64,000 nt of DNA, taken from assembly GCA_030692355.1 (NCBI GenBank), contig JAUYCF010000042.1, positions 62,001-126,000 of the forward strand, written 5' to 3'. Origin of the DNA: Thiobacillus sp. Lineage in GTDB: Bacteria > Pseudomonadota > Gammaproteobacteria > Burkholderiales > Thiobacillaceae. Below, piece after piece: positions 1 to 9,400 of the stretch. Both the position numbers and the translations under genes were made by a program. How positions within the stretch are numbered: position 1 is the stretch's first letter; each line of letters starts with the position of its first letter. Below the pieces are notes generated by a model. That model saw only the letters and a program-made list of their open reading frames with translations. It was not told where the DNA came from and made no database searches.

Positions 1-1004
1 GCGTCTATGCCGCGTTCAAATTCTTCCTCTACACCCTGCTCGGTTCGCTGCTGATGCTGGTGTCGATGATCTACCTGTATTTCCAGTCGGGCGGCAGCTT
101 CGACATCCAGACCTGGCACACCACCACGCTCGGGATGACGGCGCAGACGCTGATGTTCTTCGCCTTCCTGCTGGCCTTCGGCGTCAAGGTGCCGATGTGG
201 CCGGTGCACACCTGGCTGCCGGACGCCCACGTCGAGGCGCCTACCGGCGGCTCGGTGGTGCTGGCGGCGATCACGCTGAAAGTCGGCGCCTACGGCTTCC
301 TGCGCTTCATCCTGCCGATCCTTCCCGATGCCAGTGCGGAATATGCCTGGTTCGTCATCGCCCTGTCGCTGATCGCCGTCGCCTACATTGGCCTGGTCGC
401 GCTGGCGCAGTCCGACATGAAGAAGCTCATCGCCTATTCGTCGATTGCGCACATGGGCTTCGTCACCCTCGGCTTCTTCATGTTCAGCCCGCTTGGCGTT
501 GAAGGCGGCTTGGTGCAGATGATTTCGCACGGCTTCGTCTCGGCGGCGCTGTTCCTATGCATCGGCGTCATGTACGACCGCCTGCATTCGCGCCAGATCA
601 AGGATTACGGCGGCCTGGTCAACAGGATGCCGCTGTTCGCCGCCTTCTTCATGCTGTTCGCCATGGCCAACGCCGGCTTGCCCGCCACCAGCGGCTTTGT
701 CGGCGAGTTCATGGTCATCATGGCCGCAGCGAAGGTCAATTTCTGGTTCGCCTTCGTCGCCGCCACCACGCTCATCCTCGGTGCGGCCTACACGCTGTGG
801 ATGTACAAGCGCGTCGTGTTCGGCGAGGTCACCAACCCGCGCGTCGAGGAATTGACCGACATCAACGCGCGCGAAATCCTGCTGCTCGGCGTGCTCGCCG
901 TCTGCGTGCTGGCCATGGGCCTGTATCCCAAGCCGTTCACTGACATCATGCACGTGTCGGTGGTCGACCTGTTGGCGCACGTCGCCCAAAGCAAACTGCC
1001 TTAA
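1..1004 (+). CDS. nuoM: NADH-quinone oxidoreductase subunit M (5' end outside window)
   Basis: This is an antiporter-like membrane subunit of respiratory complex I, which takes part in proton pumping coupled to NADH:quinone electron transfer. The frame is open from base 3 to the stop at 1002-1004, so the gene begins before the window and about 333 C-terminal residues are visible. The segment HTWLPDAHVEAPT and the following run of hydrophobic helices are typical of NuoM. nuoN starts 9 bases after the stop, which places this at the end of a nuo operon. The ATG at 54 is internal and is not the start. Confidence 0.95.
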   Translation, partial: VYAAFKFFLYTLLGSLLMLVSMIYLYFQSGGSFDIQTWHTTTLGMTAQTLMFFAFLLAFGVKVPMWPVHTWLPDAHVEAPTGGSVVLAAITLKVGAYGFLRFILPILPDASAEYAWFVIALSLIAVAYIGLVALAQSDMKKLIAYSSIAHMGFVTLGFFMFSPLGVEGGLVQMISHGFVSAALFLCIGVMYDRLHSRQIKDYGGLVNRMPLFAAFFMLFAMANAGLPATSGFVGEFMVIMAAAKVNFWFAFVAATTLILGAAYTLWMYKRVVFGEVTNPRVEELTDINAREILLLGVLAVCVLAMGLYPKPFTDIMHVSVVDLLAHVAQSKLP

Positions 1005-1013
1005 GGTTCCAAG

Positions 1014-2459
1014 ATGAGCGACTTTCTCACCCAATTCGCCCCCGCACTGCCCGAGATCTTCGTGCTGGCGATGGTCTCGCTGATCCTGGTGATCGATGCC
1101 GCCGTCGACGACAGCAAGCGCTATATCGCCTATGTGTTGTCGCTGGCCACGCTGGCCGGCGCGGCTTTCCTCACCATGAACGATTTCTCTACCATGCCGG
1201 TGCTGGCGCTCAACGGCCTCTTCATCGACGATCCGCTCTCCGACGTGTTGAAGCTGTTCCTCTATCTGACCGTTGCCACGGTGCTGGTGTATTCGCGCGA
1301 TTACCTGCGGACGCGCGGGCTCTACAAGGGCGAGTTCTTCGTGCTGGCGCTATTCGCGTTGCTCGGCATGATGGTGATGGTGTCGGCCAGCCATTTCCTC
1401 ACGCTGTATCTCGGACTCGAACTGCTGTCGCTGTCCCTGTATGCCATGGTCGCATTGCAGCGCGATTCCGGCGTGGCGTCCGAGGCGGCAATGAAATACT
1501 TTGTCCTGGGTGCACTGGCGTCGGGCATGCTTCTCTACGGCATGTCGATGATCTACGGCGTCACCGGCTCGCTGGCGCTGGCCGACATCGCACAGAACCT
1601 GTCCGACGGCACCGACCTGCGCATTCCCCTGGTGTTCGGCATCGTCTTCATCGTCGCCGGGCTGGCTTTCAAACTGGGTGCCGTGCCGTTTCACATGTGG
1701 GTGCCGGACGTCTACCACGGCGCGCCGACCGCGGTGACGCTGCTCATCGGCAGCGCGCCCAAGATCGCCGCCTTCGCCTTCGTCGTGCGCATTCTGGGGC
1801 AGGGGCTGGAATCGCAGGCGTCCGAATGGCGCGACATGCTGGTGATCCTGGCGGTGCTGTCGATGGCGGTCGGCAACATCGCGGCCATCGCACAGACCAA
1901 CCTGAAGCGCATGCTCGCGTATTCGACCATCTCGCACATGGGCTTCATGCTGCTGGGCATCCTGGCCGGCTCGCAGAACGGCTACAGCAGCGCGATGTTC
2001 TATGTGCTGGTGTACGCGCTGATGAGCCTGGGCGGCTTCGGCATGATCCTGCTGCTGTCGCGCGCCGGCTTCGAGGCCGACAAGCTTGAGGACTTCAAGG
2101 GGCTCAACCGCCGCAGTCCGTGGCTCGCCTTCCTGATGCTGCTCCTGATGTTCTCGATGGCCGGCGTGCCGCCGACAGTCGGCTTCTACGCCAAACTGTC
2201 GGTGCTGCAGGCGGTGGTCGGGATCGGCTACGTGTGGCTGGCGGTGGCGGCGGTGCTGTTCTCGCTGATCGGCGCGTTCTACTACCTTCGCATCGTCAAG
2301 CTGATGTATTTCGATACTCCGCACGACACCAGCCCGATCGCTGCCAGTCCCGATACCCGAATCATCATGTCGGCCAACGGCCTTGCCGTGCTGGCGCTCG
2401 GCATCCTGCCGCAGCCGCTGATGGCGGTATGCGTGTACGCCATCGGCGCTTCCTTCTGA
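1014..2459 (+). CDS. nuoN: NADH-quinone oxidoreductase subunit N
   Basis: The product is a 481-residue polytopic membrane protein of complex I with about 14 hydrophobic segments. The antiporter-family motif [15 protein letters not shown] lies near residue 225 and a second conserved helix ([14 protein letters not shown]) near residue 305. The length matches the NuoN family (about 480). It is the last nuo gene here: a strong hairpin follows at 2468-2491, then a DUF2818 gene that commonly trails nuoN in betaproteobacteria. Confidence 0.95.
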   Translation: MSDFLTQFAPALPEIFVLAMVSLILVIDAAVDDSKRYIAYVLSLATLAGAAFLTMNDFSTMPVLALNGLFIDDPLSDVLKLFLYLTVATVLVYSRDYLRTRGLYKGEFFVLALFALLGMMVMVSASHFLTLYLGLELLSLSLYAMVALQRDSGVASEAAMKYFVLGALASGMLLYGMSMIYGVTGSLALADIAQNLSDGTDLRIPLVFGIVFIVAGLAFKLGAVPFHMWVPDVYHGAPTAVTLLIGSAPKIAAFAFVVRILGQGLESQASEWRDMLVILAVLSMAVGNIAAIAQTNLKRMLAYSTISHMGFMLLGILAGSQNGYSSAMFYVLVYALMSLGGFGMILLLSRAGFEADKLEDFKGLNRRSPWLAFLMLLLMFSMAGVPPTVGFYAKLSVLQAVVGIGYVWLAVAAVLFSLIGAFYYLRIVKLMYFDTPHDTSPIAASPDTRIIMSANGLAVLALGILPQPLMAVCVYAIGASF

Positions 2460-2467
2460 ATTGTTTT

Positions 2468-2491
2468 CGCCGGAGCAGACCTGCTCCGGCG
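2468..2491 (+). terminator. Hairpin after nuoN
   Basis: CGCCGGAGCA (2468-2477) pairs perfectly with TGCTCCGGCG (2482-2491) around a 4-base loop. No clean T-run follows, so this may be an attenuator or 3' end stabiliser rather than a full intrinsic terminator. Its position argues against translating this stretch as the N terminus of the next gene. Confidence 0.5.
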
Positions 2492-2514
2492 TTACCCGGC
2501 TTTTCGAATATAAC

Positions 2515-2817
2515 GTGAGTTTCCCCGCCACCCTGCTGCTGGTCCTGGCGTTCGTCGCCGCCAACCTGCCGTTCCTCGTTGAGCGGATTTTCTTCGTCAT
2601 CCGGCCCCGTGCCGGCAGCAAGAGTTTCGCCTGGCGGTTGCTGGAATCGATCGTGATGTTTTTCGTGGTGGGCGGCATCGCGCTGCTGCTGGAAAGCAGG
2701 GGGGGCGGCGTCCACAAGCAGAATTGGGAGTTCTACGCGGTCAACGCCGCGCTGTTCGTGGTGTTCGCGTATCCGGGCTTTGTTTATCGTTATCTGTGGA
2801 GGCGGCGCGGCGCATAA
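2515..2817 (+). CDS. DUF2818 family small membrane protein
   Basis: The product is about 100 residues with three hydrophobic segments: residues 2-18 (FPATLLLVLAFVAANLPF), 40-58, and 75-95. The short hydrophobic N terminus ending in AANLPFL matches DUF2818, a betaproteobacterial family found directly after nuoN. I chose the GTG at 2515: an in-frame TTG at 2461 would force translation through the hairpin at 2468-2491 and add residues the family lacks. The location suggests a link to complex I assembly or the membrane, but the function is unknown. Confidence 0.75.
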   Translation: MSFPATLLLVLAFVAANLPFLVERIFFVIRPRAGSKSFAWRLLESIVMFFVVGGIALLLESRGGGVHKQNWEFYAVNAALFVVFAYPGFVYRYLWRRRGA

Positions 2818-2820
2818 GCC

Positions 2821-3039
2821 ATGGACACCATTGAATTCAAACTGCGCGGCGAATACGTCGCACTCTGCGACCTGCTGAAACTTACCGGCATCGCGGACAG
2901 CGGCGGGCAGGGCAAGCTGATGATCGCCAACGGCGAAGTCACCGTTGACGGCCAGCCAGAAAATCGCAAGACGGCGAAAATACGGGCGAATCAGACGGTG
3001 CGGTGTCTCGGACGGACTGTTCGGGTCGTGGCAGCGTAA
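2821..3039 (+). CDS. S4-domain RNA-binding protein (YbcJ-like)
   Basis: The product is a 72-residue protein made almost entirely of one S4 RNA-binding fold. Residues 13-60 carry the S4 pattern: L-x-D-LLKLTGIADSGGQGK, then ANGEVTVDGQPENRKTAKI. Size and sequence match the YbcJ/RNA-binding S4 family. It starts 3 bases after the DUF2818 stop and is probably cotranscribed. The family is linked to RNA binding, but the target is unknown. Confidence 0.85.
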   Translation: MDTIEFKLRGEYVALCDLLKLTGIADSGGQGKLMIANGEVTVDGQPENRKTAKIRANQTVRCLGRTVRVVAA

Positions 3040-3121
3040 GCTTCCTCAGGCACAAAACAGCAGGGTCGAGGCTGCGGTTTACAGGCGTGGCAGCGCTTCA
3101 CCGCGGCCAGCAGTATTTTCC

Positions 3122-3526
3122 CTACAAGGTTTCTACGTATGCCGCCAGATTGCTGATGTCTTCGTCGGACAGATCGGCTGCCCACGGCGCCATCAGATTG
3201 GTCATTGGCCCCACGTGGGTGCCGCTGCGGTACAGCTTCAGCATCAATTCAACCCGTTCCGCGGTCTGGCCGGCAATGGGCGGCGTGAACTTGCCTCCCT
3301 GGCCGGTGCGGTGATGGCACAGGCGGCAGATGGATTCGTACTTGACCATGCCGGCACGTACCTTGGCGCCATGAACGGGGTCGGCGGCTTCCAGTCGTTC
3401 CACTTTGGCCAGGTCCGGGCCTTTCCGCTTTTCCGGATCGCCGCTCTGGATGATGTTCTGCAACGCGAAGTGCACGCCGATACCGACCGCGACCACCAGC
3501 AAGAGCCAGCTGAGCTTACGTAACAT
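3122..3526 (-). CDS. Membrane-anchored c-type cytochrome
   Basis: This 134-residue protein has an N-terminal signal anchor (residues 5-24) and one haem site, Cys67-Arg-Leu-Cys70-His71. Likely axial Met ligands are Met107 or Met111, in GPMTNLMAPW. The fold is a small class I cytochrome c facing the periplasm. It lies 122 bases downstream of narI on the same strand, beyond a terminator-like hairpin. It could pass electrons in the nitrate/denitrification chain, but nothing in the sequence fixes its partner. Confidence 0.85.
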   Translation of the reverse strand: MLRKLSWLLLVVAVGIGVHFALQNIIQSGDPEKRKGPDLAKVERLEAADPVHGAKVRAGMVKYESICRLCHHRTGQGGKFTPPIAGQTAERVELMLKLYRSGTHVGPMTNLMAPWAADLSDEDISNLAAYVETL

Positions 3527-3587
3527 GCGGGCTCCATTTTTGGACCCGGGTAAGGTCTTTGTGGGTGCGGGGATCGATCATGGCGAT

Positions 3588-3634
3588 ACGATAAAAGAGG
3601 GAGGGCGCTGCCACCCGAAGGAGTGGCAGCGCCC
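3588..3634 (-). terminator. Terminator after narI
   Basis: A perfect 12-bp stem (3603-3614 with 3623-3634) surrounds an 8-base loop. On the minus strand it is followed by CTCCCTCTTTTAT. It lies 15 bases past the narI stop, so it probably ends or attenuates the nar transcript before the cytochrome gene. Confidence 0.65.
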
Positions 3635-3648
3635 GGTTCAGCGGATGA

Positions 3649-4359
3649 TTACTGCGCGATGCGGCGCTTGGTGCGCACGATCTGGTAGGAACGCGTCAGA
3701 TAACCGATCGGGAAGCTCCAGATGTGTACCAGGCGGGTGAACGGGAACAGCAGGAACAGCGACAGGCCGAAGAACAGGTGAACGCGGAATACCATCTCCG
3801 CATTGGCCACCAGTTCCGGCTGCGGACTGAACAGCACGATGCTCTTCGCCCACTGCGCCAGCGCCATCATGGTGTCGGCGCTGCCCTGCGCGGCGTGATG
3901 CGCAGTGGTAAAGGTGGTGGCCAGACCGAACAGCAGGGTGACCAGTACCCAGGCCAGGATGAAAATATCCGACGAACGGCTGGTTGCGCGCACGCGCGGG
4001 TTGGTCATGCGGCGCCACATCAGCATCGCACCGCCGATCAGGCACAGGATGCCGAGGAAGCCGCCGCCGTACATGGCGATGCTCTGCTTGCCGAGCGAGG
4101 ACAAACCGATGGTGTCCCAGATGGCGTAGGGCGCCAGCAGGCCGACCAGATGGCCGAAGAAGATGCCGATGACGCCGATGTGAAACAGGTTACTGGACAG
4201 GCGCAGGCCCGCCGTGGAGAGCAGCTGGCTGGACGCGCTGGTCCAGCCGTATTGCTCGCGGTCGAAGCGGATCCAGCTGCCGATCACGAATACGGTCAGG
4301 CAGAGGTAGGGATAAATACCAAAAATCAGGTTGTTCCAGCTATACATAGATTCGTTCAT
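3649..4359 (-). CDS. narI: Respiratory nitrate reductase gamma subunit (cytochrome b)
   Basis: NarI takes electrons from quinol at the membrane and hands them through two b haems to NarH and NarG. The 236-residue protein shows five membrane helices. The four expected haem ligands are in place: His60 and His70 in one helix, His194 and His212 near the C terminus. The start has a strong ribosome site (AAGGAGGT) lying in the 11-base gap after narJ. It is the last gene of narGHJI. Confidence 0.96.
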   Translation of the reverse strand: MNESMYSWNNLIFGIYPYLCLTVFVIGSWIRFDREQYGWTSASSQLLSTAGLRLSSNLFHIGVIGIFFGHLVGLLAPYAIWDTIGLSSLGKQSIAMYGGGFLGILCLIGGAMLMWRRMTNPRVRATSRSSDIFILAWVLVTLLFGLATTFTTAHHAAQGSADTMMALAQWAKSIVLFSPQPELVANAEMVFRVHLFFGLSLFLLFPFTRLVHIWSFPIGYLTRSYQIVRTKRRIAQ

Positions 4360-4370
4360 TTCATACCTCC

Positions 4371-4895
4371 TTAAGCGGCCAGACGGGTGAGCGTGGCGCG
4401 GCTTTTAACGATGGAAAGCAGGGGCGCATAGGGGGTGCCGGCCTTGGTCAGGTTATCGGTCAGCACCGCCAGCACCTTGTTGGCGTCGGACAGGAAGGTC
4501 GTTGCCTCGTTGTCTTCCAGCAAGGCGGCGAATTCCAGGACCAGCGGCAGAAAGTCGGGCAGCTCGTTGCTCGCCACCGTGATGCCGTAATCCTTGTACA
4601 GCTCGCCGAGGTCGATCAGCGCCGGGCCGCGATTTCTGTCGTTGTCGTCGCCGAACAGGTGGTGGGTCAGGTGCAGACTGTGCTCCGGCGTCAGATCGAA
4701 CGTCTTCACATAGTCTTCCTGCAGATCGATCAGCGGCGTATTGGCCAGGTGATCGAGCAGTTTCCGCACGGATTCCTTTTCCGCCGTGTCGATATCCTGG
4801 CTTTTCCCGATTTCATCGCGGATTTCCGGCAGGTTATCGATCAGTTCCTGGTTCGGGTAATCGAGCAATGCCGACAGTATTTTGTAGATGGACAT
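4371..4895 (-). CDS. narJ: Nitrate reductase molybdenum cofactor assembly chaperone
   Basis: NarJ is a cytoplasmic TorD/DmsD-like chaperone that holds NarG during Mo-cofactor insertion and is not part of the final enzyme. The product is 174 residues, all helical and acidic. The conserved patterns LLDYPNQELIDNLPEI (residues 10-26) and LTHHLFGDDNDRNRGPAL (around 76-93) are typical of the family. It lies between narH and narI with gaps of 11 bases on each side. Confidence 0.94.
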   Translation of the reverse strand: MSIYKILSALLDYPNQELIDNLPEIRDEIGKSQDIDTAEKESVRKLLDHLANTPLIDLQEDYVKTFDLTPEHSLHLTHHLFGDDNDRNRGPALIDLGELYKDYGITVASNELPDFLPLVLEFAALLEDNEATTFLSDANKVLAVLTDNLTKAGTPYAPLLSIVKSRATLTRLAA

Positions 4896-4906
4896 GATGT
4901 TTCCTC

Positions 4907-6454
4907 TCAGCTTTTGTCTGCGGACGGAGCCAGTTCGGCGGGTTCCAGCGTTTCCTTGCGGCGACGCGGGAACAGGGTGACCTTGCTGATGCCTGCCGAA
5001 GAGTTGTTGCCGAAGGTGAAGCCGTTCTGGCCCTGGAAGCCGTAGGCATCCTCCATCCGTTCTTCCTCATGGCCGGTGGGGATGACATAGCGGTCTTCGT
5101 AGTTGGCGATCGCCAGATAACGGTACATTTCCTTGGCTTGATCTTCGGTGATCCCGGCCGCCTCCAGGGCGCGCGTGTCCGCGACGCCTTCGACGTGCAC
5201 CGAACGCTGGTAGCTGCGCATGGCGATCAGGCGGTTCAGGGAGCTGCGAATCGGCTCTTCCTTGCCTGCGGTGAACAGGTTGGCCAGGTACTTGGTCGGC
5301 GTGCGCATCGCGCTGGCCAGGGGAATGGCGCCGTCCGGGCCGACCGGCAGGTTGCCCTGGTCGATCTGCGACTGCACCGGGGACAGCGGCGGCACGTACC
5401 ACACCATCGGCAGGGTGCGAAATTCCGGGTGCAGCGGGAAGGCGATTTTCCAGTCGATCGCCATTTTGTAGATCGGCGATTTCTGCGCGGCGATGATCCA
5501 GTCTTCGTTGATGCCTTCGGCCCGTGCCGCGGCAATCACGGCCGGGTCGTTGGGGTCGAGGAAGATGCTGCACTGCGCTTCGTACAGGTCCTGCTCGTTC
5601 TGGGTGCTGGCCATGGCTTCGATCCTGTCGGCGTCATACAGCATGATGCCGTTGTAGCGGATGCGGCCGACGCAGGATTCAGAGCAGATTGTCGGCATGC
5701 CGGATTCGACGCGCGGGTAGCAGGCGATGCACTTCTCGGCCTTGCCGGATTCCCAGTTGTAGTACACCTTTTTGTACGGGCACGCGCTCATGCAGAAGCG
5801 CCAGCCGCGGCACTTGTCCTGGTCGACCAGCACGATGCCGTCTTCCTCGCGCTTGTAGAGCGAACCGGAGGGGCAGGCCGCGACGCAGGCCGGGTTCAGG
5901 CAGTGGTTGCAGATGCGCGGCAGATACAGGTTGAAGGTGTTTTCGAACTGTCCCAGCATGTCCTTCTGGATGTTGTCCAGGTTCTTGTCTATGCTGCGCT
6001 TGGAGAATTCGCCGGCAAGGTCGTCTTCCCAGTTCGGGCCCCAGGTGATTTTCTCGATGGGGTCGCCGGTGATCATCGACAGCGGCCGTGCGGTTGGCGC
6101 CGCCTCGGACAGCGGCGCGTTCTGCAGGCGCGCATAGTTGTAGGTGAACGGCTCGTAATAATCGTCGATCTGCGGCAGATCCGGGTTGGCGAAGATGTTC
6201 AGCAGCTTCGACATGCGCCCACCGGATTTCAGCTCCAGCTTGCCGCTATTGAGCATCCAGCCACCTTTCCATTTCTCCTGGTTCTCCCACTGCTTGGGAT
6301 AGCCGATGCCGGGCTTGGACTCGACGTTGTTGAACCAGACGTATTCCACGCCCTTGCGGTTGGTCCAGGTGTTCTTGCACGTCACCGAGCAGGTGTGGCA
6401 GCCGATGCATTTGTCAAGGTTGAAGACAAATGCGAATTGTGCACGTACTTTCAT
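4907..6454 (-). CDS. narH: Respiratory nitrate reductase beta subunit (Fe-S)
   Basis: NarH wires electrons from NarI to NarG. The 515-residue protein has the four cysteine groups of the family: CIGCHTCSVTCKNTW (residues 16-30), CNHCLNPACVAACP, CRGWRFCMSACP and CIACYPRVESGMPTICSESC. In the third group Trp replaces a Cys (CRGW), the change that gives a [3Fe-4S] cluster in the E. coli enzyme, so the set would be three [4Fe-4S] and one [3Fe-4S]. The gene sits 35 bases after narG. Confidence 0.97.
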   Translation of the reverse strand: MKVRAQFAFVFNLDKCIGCHTCSVTCKNTWTNRKGVEYVWFNNVESKPGIGYPKQWENQEKWKGGWMLNSGKLELKSGGRMSKLLNIFANPDLPQIDDYYEPFTYNYARLQNAPLSEAAPTARPLSMITGDPIEKITWGPNWEDDLAGEFSKRSIDKNLDNIQKDMLGQFENTFNLYLPRICNHCLNPACVAACPSGSLYKREEDGIVLVDQDKCRGWRFCMSACPYKKVYYNWESGKAEKCIACYPRVESGMPTICSESCVGRIRYNGIMLYDADRIEAMASTQNEQDLYEAQCSIFLDPNDPAVIAAARAEGINEDWIIAAQKSPIYKMAIDWKIAFPLHPEFRTLPMVWYVPPLSPVQSQIDQGNLPVGPDGAIPLASAMRTPTKYLANLFTAGKEEPIRSSLNRLIAMRSYQRSVHVEGVADTRALEAAGITEDQAKEMYRYLAIANYEDRYVIPTGHEEERMEDAYGFQGQNGFTFGNNSSAGISKVTLFPRRRKETLEPAELAPSADKS

Positions 6455-6489
6455 TGGGTTTCTCCTAATTTATCCTGTTCACGCGACGA

Positions 6490-9400
6490 TCAACGCTTGC
6501 CGATTCCGGGCGGGTTGAGTTGCGCTTCGCGTTCCGGGGTAAGCGGGCGCTCCAGCCAGTCGATGTCCTTGTCCGCCACTTTGCGCATGATGATCTCGGT
6601 ATCGCGGTTGCAGCCAACCGTGCCGTAATAGTTGAAGCTGTAGGCCAGTTGCACGTATCCGCCAACCATGTTGGTCGGCTTCATGACGACGCGCGTCACC
6701 GAGTTCAGGATGCCGCCGCGTTTACCGGTGGTATTCGATCCGGGCACGTTCACGATCTTCTCCTGGGCGTGGTACATCAGCGCCATGCCGCGCGACACGC
6801 GTTGCGAAACCACCGCTCTCGCTATCGTCGAGCCGTTGGCATTGACCGCTTCCACCCAGTCGTTGTCCTCGATGCCGGCCGCCTTGGCGTCGATCTCGGA
6901 GATCCACACGTAGGGGCCGCCGCGGAACAGGGTCAGCATGCGCAGGTTGTCCTGGTAGCTCGAATGGATGCCCCACTTGGAGTGCGGCGTGATCCATTTC
7001 AGCTTGACGTGTTTGCCTTCCGTGATGCTAGGCGAGAGATTGCCGAACGACTTCATGTCCTGCGGCGGCTTGTGCACACAGAAGCCTTCGCCGAAGTCCA
7101 GGAACCACTCGTGATCCTGATAGAAGTGCGCACGGCCGGTCAGGGTACGGAACGGGATGTGCTCGTGGATGTTGGTGTAGCCTGAAGTGTAGGACACCGT
7201 TTCCGACTCGATTCCGGACCAGGTCGGCGCGGTGATGATCTTGCGCGGCTGCACCTGGATGTCGCGGAAGGTGATCTTGTCCTCGTGACGGGCTGCGTAC
7301 AGATGGTGATGGTCGATACCCGTCTTCTTGGACAGCGCGGTCCAGGACTTGTGCGCCACTTCACCGCAGGTTTCCGGCGCCATGCGCATCACCGAATCGC
7401 ATACGAAGATGTCCTCTTCGAGCGATGGCATGCCGAAGGAAACACCCGGCACCTTGACCGCGCCGTTCATCACCTTGAGCTGTTCGTACTCTTCCTCGGT
7501 GTTCCAGTCGATACCCTTGACGTTGTTGCCAAGCTTGACCATCAGTGGGCCGATGGCGATGTACTTCTTGTAGATGTCGCCATAATTCCGCTCGACCACC
7601 TTGAGCAGCGGCATGGTCTTTCCGGGGATCGGATCGCACTCGCCTTTCGACCAGTCCTTGACCTCGCCGAAGGGCTGGGCCAGCTCGAATGGGGAATCGT
7701 GCTGCATCGGCAGGGCGACGATGTCCTTGCGCGTGCCGAGATGCTTTTCGGCCAGCGTCGAGAACGTCTTGGCGATATTCTTGAAGATCTGCCAGTCGGA
7801 CATGGACTGCCAGCCCGGCGAAACCGCCTCCGACAGCGGATGCATGAAGGGATGCATGTCGGTGGTGTTGAGGTCGTTCTTTTCGTACCAGGTCGCCGTC
7901 GGCAGAATGATGTCCGAGTAGGCGCCGGTGGAGTTCAGGCGGAAGTTGATGTCGACCATCAGGTCCAGCTTGCCGATCGGCGCTTCTTCGTGCCATTTGA
8001 CCAGCTTGTTTTCGCGCCCGTCGCCGGACTCCTGCAGCACGCCGTTCTGCGCGCCGAGCAGGTGCTTGAGGAAGTACTCGTGGCCCTTGGCGGAGGTGCC
8101 GATCAGGTTGGCGCGCCAGACGAACAGGTTGCGCGGCCAGTTGACGGGGTTGTCCGGGTCGGCGAATGCCACATCCAGCGAGCCGTCCTTGAGCTTGCCG
8201 ATCACGTGCTTGGCGATGCCGGCCTCGTCGGTGGCGCCGGCCTTCTCGGCCTCGCTGACCAGGTCGAGCGGGTTGGTGTTCCAGTGCGGGGCGGACGGCA
8301 GCCAGCCCATGCGGACCGCTGCGACGTTGTAGTCGGCCAGCGAGTAGCCCTTGTACTTGCCCTTGCCGGCGGGCGAGGTGAGGTCGTCGCCGCGCAGCGT
8401 TTCATAGCGCCACTGGTCGGTGTGGAAATACCAGTAGGAGGTGGAATTCATGTGGCGCGGCGGACGCTGCCAGTCGAGCGCGAAGGCGATCGGTGCCCAG
8501 CCGGCCTGCGGACGCAGCTTTTCCTGGCCCACGTAGTGCGCCCAGCCGCCGCCGGATTGACCCACGCAACCGCAGATGTGCAGCAGGTTCATCACGCCGC
8601 GGTACATCATGTCGTTGTGGTACCAGTGGTTGATCGCGGCGCCCATGATCACCATGGATTTGCCATGCGTCTTGGAAGCGTTGTAGGCGAATTCGCGACC
8701 GGTGCGCTCGAGGTCGGCCGCCTTGACGCCGGTGACTTTTTCAGCCCAGGCCGGGGTATAGGCCACGGCGGCATCCTTGTAGTCCTTGGCCACGTTGGCG
8801 CCGCCCAGGCCACGGTCAATGCCGTACTGCGCGATCTGCATGTCAAACACGGAAGTGACCAGGATTTCCTCGCCGCTGGCCAGCTTCAGCTTGCGTGCGG
8901 GAACGTTGCGGTACAGCAGATCGCCTTCGCCCGGTTCGAAGTGCGGGAAGCCGACCGAGACCACGGCATCCTTGCTGTCGATACACGACAGTTCGGCCAG
9001 AATTTCCTGCTGGCTGGCGGCGTTCCTGGGCAGCAGGTTCCACTTGCCTTCTTCGCCCCAACGGAAGCCGATCGAGCCGTTTGGCGCGATGAAGGATTTG
9101 CTCTTCTCGTCGTAGACGATGGTTTTCCAGTCGGGATTGTTGGTCTCGCCCAATGCGCCGTCCAGATCGGAAGCGCGCAGGCAACGGTCGGACACATAGC
9201 CTTCGCCATGCTTGCGCAGCATCACCTGGATCGGCAGGTCGGTGTACTTGCGGGCATATTCCGAGAAATACGGGTCCTGCTTGTCGATGTAGAACTCTTT
9301 CAGCGCGACGTGACCCATCGCCAGGAAGGCGGCGGTGTCGGAGCCAGGGTTGACCGGCATCCACAGGTCGGAGGCCTTGCAGAATTCGGCGTAATCGGGC

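Noticed and set aside
2461-2514. N-terminal extension of the DUF2818 gene from a TTG at 2461
   Set aside because: It would translate the hairpin after nuoN and give residues not seen in the family. The GTG at 2515 fits better.
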